DNA from: an uncultured Terriglobales bacterium
GTDB lineage: Bacteria; Acidobacteriota; Terriglobia; Terriglobales; Acidobacteriaceae
NCBI GenBank assembly: GCA_955652395.1
Contig: CATPBJ010000022.1
Span: forward strand, 1-63,291
Length of the DNA stretch: 63,291 nucleotides
Reading direction: 5' to 3'
The first letter of the stretch is position 1; the number at the start of each line of letters is the position of its first letter. Positions 1 to 8,921 of this stretch are shown one piece after another. The notes below the pieces were generated by a model. The model saw only the letters and a program-made list of their open reading frames with translations, did not search any database and was not told where the DNA came from. Made by a program: the position numbers and the translations under genes.

Positions 1-1
1 C

Positions 2-2224
2 ACGCGCACCGACCTGTTTTCCTTCGGAGCGGTGCTATACGAGATGGCGACGGGGGCGCTGCCCTTTCGCGGCGACACGTCTCCTGTCATCTTCGAGGCG
101 ATCCTGAACCGTCCTCCGGTGCTGCCCGTACGATTGAATCCCGACGTCCCGTTGCAGCTGGAAGAGATCATCACCAAACTTCTGGAGAAGGACCGCGACC
201 TGCGCTACCAGAGCGCGGCCGAAGTGCGGGCGGACTTGAAGCGGTTGAAGCGCGATACGGAGTCGGGGCTTATCTCCGCGGCTTCGAGCTCTGCCACGCA
301 GCGGACGCCGCGCGACCGGAAGCCGGGCCGGCTCTGGAATCTGGCGGTCATGGCGATCGTGGTGCTGGCTGTTTTTGGACTGGCGATGACAGTCTTCTTG
401 CGGCGGACTCGTGCGGTCATGACCGAGCGGGATGCAATTCTGGTCGCGGATTTTGTGAATACCACGGCCGATCCGGTTTTTGACGGTACCCTTAAGAAGG
501 CGCTGGCGGTAGATCTGGAGCAGTCGCCCTACTTGAACGTCTTTCCCGACCAGAAGGTGAGGCAGACCTTGCAGTTCATGGGGCGCACCCCGGATGAGCG
601 CATTACCGGAGACGTGGGACGCGAGATCTGCCAGCGGGTCGGCATTAAGGCCATGCTGAACGGTTCCATCGCCAGCATGGGCAGCCAGTATGTCATCACC
701 CTCGATGCGGTAAACGCGGGGACGGGAGAATCGCTGGCCCGGGAAGAGGTGCAAGCGTCGAGCAAGGAATCGGTGCTCAATTCGCTGCACGAGGCGGGCT
801 CCAGTTTGCGCAAGAAGCTGGGAGAGTCTCTGGCCTCGGTACAGAGATATGACAAGCCGCTGTCGGAAGCGACTACTTCCTCGCTTGAAGCGCTCAAGGC
901 GTTCAGCCTGGGAGACGTGAAGCATCAGATGTTCGATGAGCTCACTGCCCTGCCGCTCTACCAGCGCGCCGTGGAATTGGATCCCAATTTCGCTATGGCT
1001 TACGCTCGGCTGGGCACGGTGTACAGCAACCTGGGACAAAGCGAACTGTCGGAAAGCAACCGGCAAAAAGCGTTTGAGCTGCGGGATCGGGCCAGCGAGC
1101 ACGAAAAGCTCTACATCGTGTCGCACTACTACGTAGATTCCGGACAGCTCGACAAGGGCATCACCGCCCTTGAACTCTATAAGCAGACTTATCCTCGGGA
1201 CTCGATTCCTTACAACAATCTCGCCGTGGTTTACAACCAGATGGGGCGCTACGAGGACGCGCTCGAGAATGCGCGGCAGGCAGTGCAACTCGATCCCGAC
1301 AGCGCCAGCGGATATTCGAACGTCGGCTTCGCCTACGGGGGGCTCAACCGGCTCGACGAGGCCAAGGCAACGTTCAACCAGGCTTTGCAGCACAAGACCG
1401 GCGCGTCGGTAGTCCATTCTGCATTGGCCGTTATTGCCTGGTTGCAGGGCGACAAAGAGGGCACGGAACGAGAGCTGAATGCAATGAAGAATGATCCCCA
1501 GGCCGAATATCAGGTGACTGGCCTGCGTTCGGCGATGGCCGCTTATGCAGGGCAAGGCAAGGTCGGGAGGGCCTTTGGACAAAAACAGCGAGAAGCGGCC
1601 GGGCGTTTGGGCTTCAAAGAGGCCGAGGCGAACGAATATTCGCAAGAGGCCGTCACCGAGGCGACTTTCCTCAGCAAGGAGCACACCCTGGCGGACGTAG
1701 CACAAGCACTCAAGTTGTCTCAGTCACCCAATGTGGTGCTCAACTGCGCGACCGCTCTGGCTATGGTGGGCGAAGACGCACGAGCCGCGAAACTTGCCGA
1801 TGACGTCGCTCAGAAGCGTCCTTACGATACGCTGGTGCAATTTGTCGCCTTGCCCCTGGTCAAGGCGCAGATTGAACTCAATCAGGGCAACCCCGGCAAA
1901 GCGATTGACCTGCTCGACAGTGCGCTGGTGTATGCGCGAGCGAATTCGGGTGTGCTCTATGTTCGCGGGAATGCGTATCTCAAAGCCGGACGCGGCAGCG
2001 ACGCGGTCCAAGCGTTCCAGCGCCTGCTGGACTTGAAAAACGTTATCAACGTCGATCCGATCATGCCGCTGGGCAAAGTTGGACTGGCCCGTGCTTACGT
2101 CCTCGCGGGCGACCGGGCACGGGGTCGAGTGGCCTATCAGGATTTCTTTGCGCTGTGGAAGGATGCAGATCCAGACGTTCCCGTGCTGCGGCAAGTCAAG
2201 ACGGAGTACGCCAAGCTGCAATAG
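2..2224 (+). CDS. Receptor-type Ser/Thr protein kinase with TPR sensor domain (5' partial)
   Basis: The window opens inside this gene. The frame is open from base 2 and begins in the kinase C-lobe ([19 protein letters not shown]), so the ATP-binding lobe, HRD and DFG motifs lie upstream. The C-lobe ends with a KRDTESG motif near base 270. A basic linker, one membrane helix (about bases 335-400) and a long C-terminal part follow. That part has a small globular domain (ADFVNTTADPVFDGTLKKA region) and then repeated TPR-like helix pairs, for example YNNLAVVYNQMGRYEDALEN. The protein ends KDADPDVPVLRQVKTEYAKL. The arrangement is the common acidobacterial kinase-TM-TPR receptor, presumably with the TPR part outside the cytoplasm. 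The kinase at 59803 is a paralogue in its kinase domain, and a relic of this same C-terminal tail lies behind it. Confidence 0.93.
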   Translation, partial: TRTDLFSFGAVLYEMATGALPFRGDTSPVIFEAILNRPPVLPVRLNPDVPLQLEEIITKLLEKDRDLRYQSAAEVRADLKRLKRDTESGLISAASSSATQRTPRDRKPGRLWNLAVMAIVVLAVFGLAMTVFLRRTRAVMTERDAILVADFVNTTADPVFDGTLKKALAVDLEQSPYLNVFPDQKVRQTLQFMGRTPDERITGDVGREICQRVGIKAMLNGSIASMGSQYVITLDAVNAGTGESLAREEVQASSKESVLNSLHEAGSSLRKKLGESLASVQRYDKPLSEATTSSLEALKAFSLGDVKHQMFDELTALPLYQRAVELDPNFAMAYARLGTVYSNLGQSELSESNRQKAFELRDRASEHEKLYIVSHYYVDSGQLDKGITALELYKQTYPRDSIPYNNLAVVYNQMGRYEDALENARQAVQLDPDSASGYSNVGFAYGGLNRLDEAKATFNQALQHKTGASVVHSALAVIAWLQGDKEGTERELNAMKNDPQAEYQVTGLRSAMAAYAGQGKVGRAFGQKQREAAGRLGFKEAEANEYSQEAVTEATFLSKEHTLADVAQALKLSQSPNVVLNCATALAMVGEDARAAKLADDVAQKRPYDTLVQFVALPLVKAQIELNQGNPGKAIDLLDSALVYARANSGVLYVRGNAYLKAGRGSDAVQAFQRLLDLKNVINVDPIMPLGKVGLARAYVLAGDRARGRVAYQDFFALWKDADPDVPVLRQVKTEYAKLQ

Positions 2225-2237
2225 CGTTTTTTCCACA

Positions 2238-2386
2238 GCCGGGTGCCCAACCCCGTGCGTTCTTTGCAAGGGTGGGATTCCACAGACGCGTCTGGCTGGG
2301 GACTATGTCGGATTCTTCTCGGATGATTCAGCGGATGTGGAAAGCCCCACCCTTTGGCACAGAACGCGAAAGAATAGGGCACCCTC
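2238..2386. repeat. REPIN-like inverted repeat element (GGGTGCCC family)
   Basis: About 150 bp with two arms in inverted orientation. The left arm (2238-2287) reads GGGTGCCCAACC, then GCGTTCTTTGC, GGGTGGGA and TTCCACA. The right arm (2335-2386) is its reverse complement with a few mismatches. It sits between the convergent ends of the kinase gene and the LssY_C gene. A single arm of the same family is found at 51963-52006. Confidence 0.8.
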
Positions 2387-2437
2387 AGGACTCGAGACAT
2401 ACACGGTGAGCCACCCTCCCGAGGTCTGCCCTCGGCC

Positions 2438-3763
2438 CTACTGCAGCACCAGCACCAGAATCCGCCCATCGGAGTGGTATCCGCCACCGGTGGCGTTCTT
2501 GGCTCCCTGCACTGGATCCGGTGGCAGATAGTAGTACAGACTCTTCACCTTGCCCGAGGTCTGCAGGGTCTGGCCGATATTGTCGCGCTCACCATCCACC
2601 GCTGGATCGATCTTATGGGTCACTTTTCCGTTGCGCTGGTCCTTTTCGAAACCAATGTCGTGCGTCCCGGCTCCGGCCCAAATCGTCTGCCCGTTCCAAG
2701 TAGCGGGGGCCTTCCAGATCCTGAAGTGGTGGCGGCTGGCCACCACGGAATATGCCTGGGCCAATTCATAACCGTAATCCTGCTTCCGCCCGAACAGGTA
2801 GAGCTGGCTCATGGGCATCTGCAGATAGTCTTTCTTCTGGTAAGTCTCCAGCACGGCCTTGAGGACTGCTTCTTTGTTGTCGGTGTCCGCAATGCGCCAG
2901 CGGGCGGCATCCAGCGCGTCCTTTACCTGCTGCTCGGAGCCGACCAGGACGAAGTTCACCATGTCGCCCTGGTGGTTGAACTCATCGTTCACACGCCGGG
3001 GCAAGCCGTCGATATCCTTTTGCAAGGCAGAATCCAACTTTGCAGACGACACGTTGAGCGCCACCGGGGTTGAGCTTGCCGCGTTCGCACTGGAAGTCGG
3101 CGAGACCACGTCATTCCCCGTAGGCGCGGCCGCCGAAGAAGCGGGGGAGGCGGTGGCGCCATTACCGAATTGTCCAGCCAGAAAAACCTGGGCAGCGCTG
3201 GCCAGTTTCGATTCGATGTCTTGCGGGGTCGCTGGCTTGTGGGCTTCCGATGACGAGGCTGCGGGTGGCGCAGCAGCCGATGGTGAATTGGCGGTCAACG
3301 CTTTGCGGGTCACGGGTGTAGTCGGCGTGGCGACGGGGGTGATGTGGATCTTTACCGCGAAGCTACCGCTGCAAGGAGGCGTACCCGACTCGTTCACTCC
3401 CAAGAAAAGATGGCCGGGCTCTTCGACCTTGAGTTGCCTGCTGCTGCCGATCAGAACCGGTACTCCCTGGGACTGGAGTCTGGCGATCAAGGCTCCCGCT
3501 GGAGCGGAAACCACCGGAACGCCAGTGCGGGCGGCGCCGCTCACTCCCGCCGGGTCGCAGTTCTCCCCGGAACTGGAGTGGACTTGCAGAATATCTCCGG
3601 CTTGCAGGTCTACCCCAGTATCGGTCCAGGGTTGTGCGGTTGAGATGGTGAAGGAGTAGTCCCTTGCGGCCGTTGCGATTTGAAACTGGGCTGAAACAAC
3701 AGGGACGGCGGATACTCCCGCCAAGACAACCAATCCACCAACCACCCGGGAACGAAACTTCAT
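2438..3763 (-). CDS. Exported protein with LssY-like C-terminal domain
   Basis: A 441-residue protein. The ATG at 3763 is chosen because GGAG lies 8 nt upstream; an in-frame TTG at 3769 would sit too close to it. A signal peptide (MKFRSRVVGGLVVLAGVSA) precedes a domain of about 110 residues that resembles a periplasmic lectin/PPC-like beta fold. A Ser/Ala/Pro-rich low-complexity linker follows (about residues 150-235). The C-terminal part (about 245-430, FVLVGSEQQVKDALDAARW to the DIGFEKDQR region) resembles the LssY_C domain, which usually follows a membrane PAP2 or DedA-type part. Here it stands alone as a secreted domain. No enzymatic function is established for LssY_C, and none is assigned. 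Confidence 0.85.
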   Translation of the reverse strand: MKFRSRVVGGLVVLAGVSAVPVVSAQFQIATAARDYSFTISTAQPWTDTGVDLQAGDILQVHSSSGENCDPAGVSGAARTGVPVVSAPAGALIARLQSQGVPVLIGSSRQLKVEEPGHLFLGVNESGTPPCSGSFAVKIHITPVATPTTPVTRKALTANSPSAAAPPAASSSEAHKPATPQDIESKLASAAQVFLAGQFGNGATASPASSAAAPTGNDVVSPTSSANAASSTPVALNVSSAKLDSALQKDIDGLPRRVNDEFNHQGDMVNFVLVGSEQQVKDALDAARWRIADTDNKEAVLKAVLETYQKKDYLQMPMSQLYLFGRKQDYGYELAQAYSVVASRHHFRIWKAPATWNGQTIWAGAGTHDIGFEKDQRNGKVTHKIDPAVDGERDNIGQTLQTSGKVKSLYYYLPPDPVQGAKNATGGGYHSDGRILVLVLQ

Positions 3764-3848
3764 AAACAAAACTCCAGCTTGGGCGCTGTCCTTAGGGAGC
3801 GACGCTGGGGAATTTTATCGATTATCGCCCAGGGAGTCGAATGTGTGA

Positions 3849-3903
3849 AGAGTAGCGCCGCCGTCCCGGCGGCTGTCCGGCGGGCGTCGCCGCCCGCCGA
3901 ACC
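3849..3903. repeat. Double-hairpin palindromic repeat (GTAGCGC family)
   Basis: Two adjacent hairpins: GCCGCCG/CGGCGGC around a short loop, then CGGCGGGCG/CGCCCGCCG. The leading string GTAGCGC followed by CCGTC and CGGCGGCTGTC is shared with a segment inside the DNA ligase gene near 30034-30062. Here it lies between the ends of the LssY_C gene start region and the sod gene. Confidence 0.75.
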
Positions 3904-3911
3904 GAGGGCGA

Positions 3912-4553
3912 CTACCGGGCCAGCGCCGGCTCGAGTTGCCCTGTCTTCAGGCTCTCGAAGCGCTTGTTGATTTCGTCCCAGTTGACGACGTTCCACCAGG
4001 CCGCCAGGTATTCAGGACGGCGGTTATTGTATTTGAGGTAGTAGGCATGTTCCCAGACATCGTTGCCAAAAATGGGAAACAGACCCTGGGAGATGGGATT
4101 GTCCTGGTTGGGGGTGCTGAGAATCTGCACGTCCCCGCCGCGCTTGCCGGCCAGCCACACCCAGCCGCTGCCGAATTGCTTGACGCCGGCGTCGTTGAAC
4201 TTGGTCTGAAAGTCCTTGAAGCTGCCGAAAGCCTTCTGGATCGCCTCCGCAACCGGGCCGCTGGGATCGCCTCCGCCTTTGGGCTTCATGATTTTCCAGA
4301 ACATGCTGTGGTTGACGTGACCGCCGCCGTTGTTGCGCACTGCGCCGCGAATATCTTCAGGCAAGCCATTCAGGTCGCGAATCAGGTCCTCGGCGCTCTT
4401 GGACTGCAGGTTGGGGTATTTCTCGAGAGCTGCATTCAGGTTCTTTACGTAAGCCGCATGATGCATGTCATGGTGCAGCTTCATGGTGGCGGCGTCGATG
4501 GTAGATTCAAGAGCGGCATAGTCGTAAGGCAAGGGGGGTAATTCGAAAGCCAT
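3912..4553 (-). CDS. sodA: Superoxide dismutase, Mn type
   Basis: A 213-residue cytosolic-type Mn/Fe superoxide dismutase, which converts superoxide to oxygen and peroxide. The start [15 protein letters not shown] is the standard N-terminus, and GAGGAG lies upstream of this ATG; a longer frame to 4706 runs into a repeat and is rejected. The metal ligands are visible: His27 (LHHDMHH), His82 (NHSMFW), Asp165 and His169 (DVWEHAYY). Gly76-78 before HVNH together with Gln150 in NQD is the pattern of Mn rather than Fe enzymes, though cambialism cannot be excluded. There is no signal peptide. It is followed on the same strand by the exported LssY_C gene about 150 bp downstream. Confidence 0.97.
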   Translation of the reverse strand: MAFELPPLPYDYAALESTIDAATMKLHHDMHHAAYVKNLNAALEKYPNLQSKSAEDLIRDLNGLPEDIRGAVRNNGGGHVNHSMFWKIMKPKGGGDPSGPVAEAIQKAFGSFKDFQTKFNDAGVKQFGSGWVWLAGKRGGDVQILSTPNQDNPISQGLFPIFGNDVWEHAYYLKYNNRRPEYLAAWWNVVNWDEINKRFESLKTGQLEPALAR

Positions 4554-4701
4554 AGTTTTTTTCTCCTCTATAACAGTGTCAGATGATGGTATCGCGACTG
4601 GAGATTCAGCGGGAAAATCTGTTTGTTTTCGCTCAAGTCGACTGGTAGAGATGGCCCGGATAAGGAGCGGGTTGCTTGTGGAAAACCAGCTCAAAAAGAC
4701 G

Positions 4702-4782
4702 CCCACGGATTTTCACAGATCTTCACGGATCAACATCTTGCTCTGAATTGTGAGTTAGGTGAATCCGTGCAAATCCGTGGCC
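4702..4782. repeat. Inverted repeat, CCACGGAT family
   Basis: The left arm CCCACGGATTTTCACAGAT (4702-4720) extends to about 4733. The right arm GTGAATCCGTGCAAATCCG (4759-4777) extends to 4782 and is its imperfect reverse complement. Related elements are at 19840-19925 and 50510-50594. It lies upstream of sodA and downstream of the PilT-like gene. Confidence 0.8.
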
Positions 4783-4794
4783 ATTTTACAGGTC

Positions 4795-5940
4795 TTATTG
4801 GCTTAGGGCACGCTGCAACTGCTGGGGATCGGCGGCATAGCTCAAGGCCACTTCCGGGTCCACAACTTCCGCCCGGACCAGTTTTTCGATCTCCTGGTCA
4901 AAGCTCCGCATGCCTTCGGTGGCGCCACCATTTTTGAACGCTTCGAGCAGATTCGTGCCAGCAGGGTCCTCGCAATCCAGGTAGTGCGCGGTGCGCGGGG
5001 TGTTCTTGAAAACTTCCAGGACGGCCACGCGCCCGCCGCTTTTCCGGGGGATGAGTTGCTGCGAAATTACATAGCGCAGTGTCCTCGCCAGACGGCCGCG
5101 CAACGATGACTGCTCCAACGGAGGGAACGCAACCACAATGCGCTCCAGAGTCTTAACGGCGTTGGGCGCGTTCAGGCTGGAAAGCACCAGGTGGCCGGTT
5201 TCCGCGGCTTCCAGAACCATTTCCATGGTTTCACGATCACGCAGTTCGCCCACCAGGATAACCTTGGGCGCTTGCCGCAAGGCCGCGCGCAATGCCAGCG
5301 CAAAGTTCGGGGTGTCGCTGTGGAGTTCGCGTTGATGGATGGTGGACTGCTTGTGATTGTGCAGAAACTCAATAGGATCTTCGATGGTGATGATATGGCA
5401 GGTCTGCTTTTCATTGATGCGGTCCAGCAGCGCCGCCAGGGTGGAAGACTTCCCCGACCCTCGCGCCCCCGTAACCAGAACGATGCCATCCCTGAGACCT
5501 GCTATTTCACCCAACTGAGGCGGCAAGCCCAGGGCGGAGAATTCCGGAATTGTAGTTGGAATCACCCGCATCACCACCGCGCAACTACCGCGCTGGATGA
5601 AAACATTCACGCGAAAGCGGGCCAGACCGGGCAATCCGAAGGAGATGTCGCAGGACCCATGCTCACGCAACATATTGATGGCCTGCTTATTGTCGCCGAT
5701 GAGATCGGAGGCGATGCGGCGGGTATCGTCCGCGCTGAGCACGCGCAATCCCGGACCTTGGACTGCCACCAGCTGCCCATAGACTTCCACCTGGGGCGGA
5801 CGGCCCGGCGAGAAAATCAGGTCGCTGACGTTTTCAGTAGCACGCAGCATGGCAGCCAGCAACGCGTGCGTGGCCGCCGCACCGGCGTTCGATGCCGGCT
5901 CGAGCGTGACGTGGAGCGGTGCTGTGCCTGGTGCTGCCAT
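4795..5940 (-). CDS. PilT/PilU-like type IV pilus retraction ATPase
   Basis: A 381-residue member of the GspE/PilT secretion ATPase superfamily, expected to act as a cytosolic hexamer driving pilus disassembly. Visible motifs are an N-terminal PilT-like domain (VSDLIFSPGRPPQVEVYG), Walker A GARGSGKSST (about 157-166), the Asp box IITIEDPIEFLHNHK and Walker B VILVGELRDRETM. The C-terminus carries MRSFDQEIEKLV as in PilU rather than the PilT AIRNLIRE motif. The His box reads HLVLSSLNAPNAVKTLERI: the second histidine, normally in LHT or LHA, is Asn. No other pilus gene is adjacent. PilU-like is the better guess, but PilT cannot be excluded. Confidence 0.88.
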   Translation of the reverse strand: MAAPGTAPLHVTLEPASNAGAAATHALLAAMLRATENVSDLIFSPGRPPQVEVYGQLVAVQGPGLRVLSADDTRRIASDLIGDNKQAINMLREHGSCDISFGLPGLARFRVNVFIQRGSCAVVMRVIPTTIPEFSALGLPPQLGEIAGLRDGIVLVTGARGSGKSSTLAALLDRINEKQTCHIITIEDPIEFLHNHKQSTIHQRELHSDTPNFALALRAALRQAPKVILVGELRDRETMEMVLEAAETGHLVLSSLNAPNAVKTLERIVVAFPPLEQSSLRGRLARTLRYVISQQLIPRKSGGRVAVLEVFKNTPRTAHYLDCEDPAGTNLLEAFKNGGATEGMRSFDQEIEKLVRAEVVDPEVALSYAADPQQLQRALSQ

Positions 5941-6088
5941 TTTCTTTTAGCCAGGAAGTAAGAGCCCGAAGGGGGGAGGGCTTTCGAGCCTGCGTGTCGT
6001 CGTCCTGATGTCTTTCTTTCCGATCTGTCAACTGTAGCGAAAACGATGGCGGCGTTCCACGAAGAACGTCATGGACATAGACCTTGGT

Positions 6089-6118
6089 AATGTAGGCGCG
6101 AGCCTCCCCGCTCGTGCC
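6089..6118. repeat. Single arm of the GTAGGCGCGAGC repeat family
   Basis: The segment GTAGGCGCGAGC, CCC, GCTCGTGCC contains a GCGCGAGC/GCTCGTGC hairpin. It matches both arms of the complete inverted element at 48613-48714. It lies in the 230-bp gap upstream of the PilT-like gene. Confidence 0.7.
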
Positions 6119-6121
6119 ATC

Positions 6122-6149
6122 AAACAAAAAGGGCGGCCCCGGGCCGCCC
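6122..6149 (-). terminator. Rho-independent terminator
   Basis: On the minus strand the 8-bp stem GGGCGGCC/GGCCGCCC with a 3-nt loop is followed by TTTTTGTTT. It stands just past the stop of the exported TPR gene (6172) and should end that transcript before the PilT-like gene. Confidence 0.85.
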
Positions 6150-6171
6150 TTATGGTGGATCGAATTCGTGA

Positions 6172-7320
6172 CTATTTTTTCGTGCTGGCGGCCTTCTTCT
6201 TGGAACCGTAGCTGGTCTCGATGCTGCTCCCGATGTACTGGAGCATGCCTTTGGCGCCTTCGGCGAACTGCCCGGTGGGCTGCAACTCGAGATATTTGTT
6301 CAGGGCTTGTTCGGTGCCGGGCGCGGGAATTACTTTGCCGGTCTTGGGGTCGGTGGTGGCTTTGTTGATGAGGTTCACGCCCTTCTGATAGTAGGCATCC
6401 GCTTTGGTCGGATCGGCGGCGATCGACTTGTCGAACGCCGTATTGGCCTCGTCCACTTTGCCGCTATTGGTCAGTACGGCTCCCTGATTGTAGTAGTACT
6501 GCGCGGCGCCGGCGGGATTCTGTTGTGCCGCCATGTCATAGGCCTTAACCGACTCTTCGAGTTGACCGGTGCGGGCTTCGGCCTGCCCCAGATTGTTGTA
6601 ATAGGCGGCCAGGATCTTGGGATCGTCGGGCTTGGCGCCGGCTTCCATGGATTTTTTCTTGAGGTCGATCGCTTTGGTGTAATCGGTGACAGCCTCGCCG
6701 TACCGCTTTGCCTTCTCCGCGGAGTCGGTCTGCTTGGGAGCCGAATTGAGATAGGCATCCCCCAACCGGGCCCAAAGCAGGTCCCGCGTAGGATCGGCTT
6801 GCGTGGCCTCATTGAGAGTGGTAATCGCAGTTTCGAAATCGCCACCCTGCATGGCCTGATTGGCAACGGCCAGCTTCTCGTTCAGCGTTTTTACCGTGTT
6901 GGTCTCTTTGGCAGCCTTGGCTTGCTGCTCTTGCATCGCCTTCAGCTGCTCAGGACTAATCCCCTTCTGCTGCGCGGCCTCCACCTGGGCCTTCTTCAGG
7001 TCGAAATCGAGCGTGGCTTCATCTGCTCCCACCGGAAAGCCGGCTACCTGGTCGAGTTGCTTGCCGTCCTGGGTCAGCGTGACCTTGTACTTGCCGGGCT
7101 CGATGCCCAGAGAGAAGTACTCGCCCTTCTTGTTCGTTTTCAGGTTGTACTTACGTCCGTTGTCGGTGTTATTCCATTCGAGGTTGGCGCCCACGATGGG
7201 ATTTCCCTGTGCGTCTTTGCAGACACCCTTCACCGTCCCTGTAGCCTGGGCGAGCACCGGGGGTACACACAGCGCTGCCACTGCCACCACCAGCACCACC
7301 ATCAGCAAACGTTGCTTCAT
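6172..7320 (-). CDS. Exported carboxypeptidase-regulatory-like/TPR protein
   Basis: A 382-residue protein starting at the ATG at 7320, which has GGGAGG about 8 nt upstream. A signal peptide (MKQRLLMVVLVVAVAALCVPPVLA) precedes a carboxypeptidase-regulatory-like beta domain (about residues 27-100, GVCKDAQGNPIVGANLEW to KYKVTLTQDGKQ). A charged, coiled-coil-prone stretch rich in Gln/Ala/Lys (105-150) and TPR units (about 150-360, for example WARLGDAYLNSA, AYYNNLGQAEARTGQLEES, AYYQKGVNLINKA) follow. The tail is Lys/Ser-rich. The family is frequent in Acidobacteriota; a scaffold role in the periplasm is an inference. It has its own terminator at 6122-6149. Confidence 0.85.
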   Translation of the reverse strand: MKQRLLMVVLVVAVAALCVPPVLAQATGTVKGVCKDAQGNPIVGANLEWNNTDNGRKYNLKTNKKGEYFSLGIEPGKYKVTLTQDGKQLDQVAGFPVGADEATLDFDLKKAQVEAAQQKGISPEQLKAMQEQQAKAAKETNTVKTLNEKLAVANQAMQGGDFETAITTLNEATQADPTRDLLWARLGDAYLNSAPKQTDSAEKAKRYGEAVTDYTKAIDLKKKSMEAGAKPDDPKILAAYYNNLGQAEARTGQLEESVKAYDMAAQQNPAGAAQYYYNQGAVLTNSGKVDEANTAFDKSIAADPTKADAYYQKGVNLINKATTDPKTGKVIPAPGTEQALNKYLELQPTGQFAEGAKGMLQYIGSSIETSYGSKKKAASTKK

Positions 7321-7393
7321 GTTTTTGGCCTCCCGGCTCACAAAATTGATTTGATATTGACGTCGCAGTGCCGGCTTCCCGGCCGGTGCGACC

Positions 7394-8083
7394 TTAAGCT
7401 CTCTCGGCCAGCGCCGCGTACGGAATCGGGTCTGCGTTACCCGCATCCTGAAAGGCGCGCAGGCGCAGAACGCAGCTGTCACAAACGCCGCAGGCGCTAT
7501 CCTCCCGGCTATAGCACGACCAAGTTAAATCGAAGGGCGCGCCTAGTTCAAGGCCCAGCCGCACGATTTCCGCCTTGCGCAAGTGGATCAAAGGCGTAAC
7601 GATTTCGATCCGCCCCTCCTTGGTGCCTAGCTTTATCACCTCGTTGAATGCCTGGTAATAGGCCGGACGGCAGTCGGGATATCCCGAACTGTCCTGCTCC
7701 ACCGCGCCAATGTATATCTGACTGGCCCCCAGCACTTCCGCCCAGCTCACTGCCACCGACAAGAAGTGGGCGTTGCGGAAGGGCACATATGTTACCGGAA
7801 TATCGTGTCCCATGGCGTGCGACTCCGGAACCCTAAGGTTGCGGTCAGTCAGCGCCGAAGCGCCAATCGCGGAGAGCGATTCGTTGCGCACCAGCAGCCG
7901 GTCCCGAATCCCCAGGCGATCGCAGATGGCAAAAAAAGCACGTCGCTCGCGATCTTCGGTACGCTGTCCGTAGCTGACATGCACCGCAGCCGCGTGGTAA
8001 TCGCGCACCGCCAGCGCAGCGCAGACACAGGAGTCCATGCCGCCACTCAGCAGAACAACCGCGCGTTGGGCGTCCTTCACCAT
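7394..8083 (-). CDS. queC: 7-cyano-7-deazaguanine (preQ0) synthase
   Basis: A 229-residue QueC that makes preQ0 from 7-carboxy-7-deazaguanine, ammonia and ATP in queuosine biosynthesis. The PP-loop SGGMDS is near residues 13-18. The zinc-binding cysteines are in [15 protein letters not shown] near the C-terminus, and [17 protein letters not shown] is a family signature. The ATG at 8083 is preferred to the GTG just before it; neither has a clear ribosome site. It is the last gene of a same-strand run queD (9498), queE (8914), queC, with gaps of about 160 and 150 bp that contain repeats. Neither queF nor tgt is in the window. Confidence 0.96.
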   Translation of the reverse strand: MVKDAQRAVVLLSGGMDSCVCAALAVRDYHAAAVHVSYGQRTEDRERRAFFAICDRLGIRDRLLVRNESLSAIGASALTDRNLRVPESHAMGHDIPVTYVPFRNAHFLSVAVSWAEVLGASQIYIGAVEQDSSGYPDCRPAYYQAFNEVIKLGTKEGRIEIVTPLIHLRKAEIVRLGLELGAPFDLTWSCYSREDSACGVCDSCVLRLRAFQDAGNADPIPYAALAERA

Positions 8084-8160
8084 CACTTAGATGTCGTTCG
8101 AAACCAACTCGCCGTCCCGGCCTAAACGCTTGAAACCAAGCCAGATGGGGTGAAACATGT

Positions 8161-8226
8161 CAGATTGCAGATTTGTAGATTGCCTGGAAGCGAGCTCGTG
8201 GCAGTTCAATCTGAAATCTTCAATAA
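8161..8226. repeat. Inverted repeat, ATTTCAGATT family
   Basis: The gap between queE and queC carries CAGATTGCAGATTTGTAGATT near 8162 and, facing it, TTCAATCTGAAATCTTCAAT near 8206. Similar A/T-rich CAGATTT/AAATCTG pairs are at 14491-14598 and 37142-37228. Confidence 0.65.
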
Positions 8227-8230
8227 TCCC

Positions 8231-8914
8231 CTAGACCCCCTTCATCGCCGGATCCCAGACAAACTTATGGATTTGCAGCGATAGCCGCGCCGGGGCTCCG
8301 TCCGCGAGCATCCATTCCGCGAGTTCGCGCGGATCCAGCAGGCAAGCGGATGCATCACGGGCGCCGCTGGCTTGCTTGCTGAAAGCGGGCGAGAACAGCG
8401 CTGCGTTTACACGCTGGTCAAGACGGTGACGGGACACAAAGTCGCGCGCAAATTCGTAGTCCGTGCGATCACTCAGTACAAACTTGACCTCGTCCTCCGG
8501 ATTCAGCCAGTCGAGGTTCTCCATGTGGAAGGTGTCAGGCTCGCCCGAGTTCGGACACTTTACATCCACGATTTTGATGACCCGCCGGGGCACGCGCTCC
8601 AGCTGACGCTCGCCGCTGGTCTCGAGCAGAACGGTATAGCCCGCGTCCAGCAAGCGTTGCATCAGCGGCACCACCTCACGTTCCTGCAACATCGGTTCGC
8701 CACCGGTGATCTCCACCAACCCGCCGCCCGGGCTCAACTGCTCCACTTCTTCGATCACCTCTTCAAGCGTCCGGCGATGGCCGCCGGTGAAAGTGTACTC
8801 GCTGTCGCACCAGGAACAACGCAGGTTGCATCCCGTGAGCCGCACAAACACGCAAGGCAGCCCAGCGTATGTCGACTCGCCCTGGATCGATTTGTAAATC
8901 TCGGTGATCTGCAT
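8231..8914 (-). CDS. queE: 7-carboxy-7-deazaguanine synthase (radical SAM)
   Basis: A 227-residue QueE that converts 6-carboxytetrahydropterin to 7-carboxy-7-deazaguanine. The N-terminus MQITEIYKSIQGESTYAGLP is characteristic, and the radical SAM [4Fe-4S] ligands are Cys29, Cys33 and Cys36 (GCNLRCSWCDSEYTF). The SAM-binding motif ITGGEPMLQ follows (near residue 70). The insert between radical-SAM elements is short, as usual for QueE. It lies between queD and queC on the same strand. Confidence 0.96.
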   Translation of the reverse strand: MQITEIYKSIQGESTYAGLPCVFVRLTGCNLRCSWCDSEYTFTGGHRRTLEEVIEEVEQLSPGGGLVEITGGEPMLQEREVVPLMQRLLDAGYTVLLETSGERQLERVPRRVIKIVDVKCPNSGEPDTFHMENLDWLNPEDEVKFVLSDRTDYEFARDFVSRHRLDQRVNAALFSPAFSKQASGARDASACLLDPRELAEWMLADGAPARLSLQIHKFVWDPAMKGV

Positions 8915-8921
8915 GGAAGCA

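Noticed and set aside
35..1705. Long open frame on the minus strand opposite the partial kinase gene
   Set aside because: The plus strand has clear kinase and TPR motifs; the minus frame is an antisense shadow rich in Arg/His/Leu with no domain.
6307..7599. Long plus-strand frame opposite the exported TPR gene
   Set aside because: The minus strand has a signal peptide, a ribosome site and a terminator; the plus frame is low-complexity and overlaps queC.
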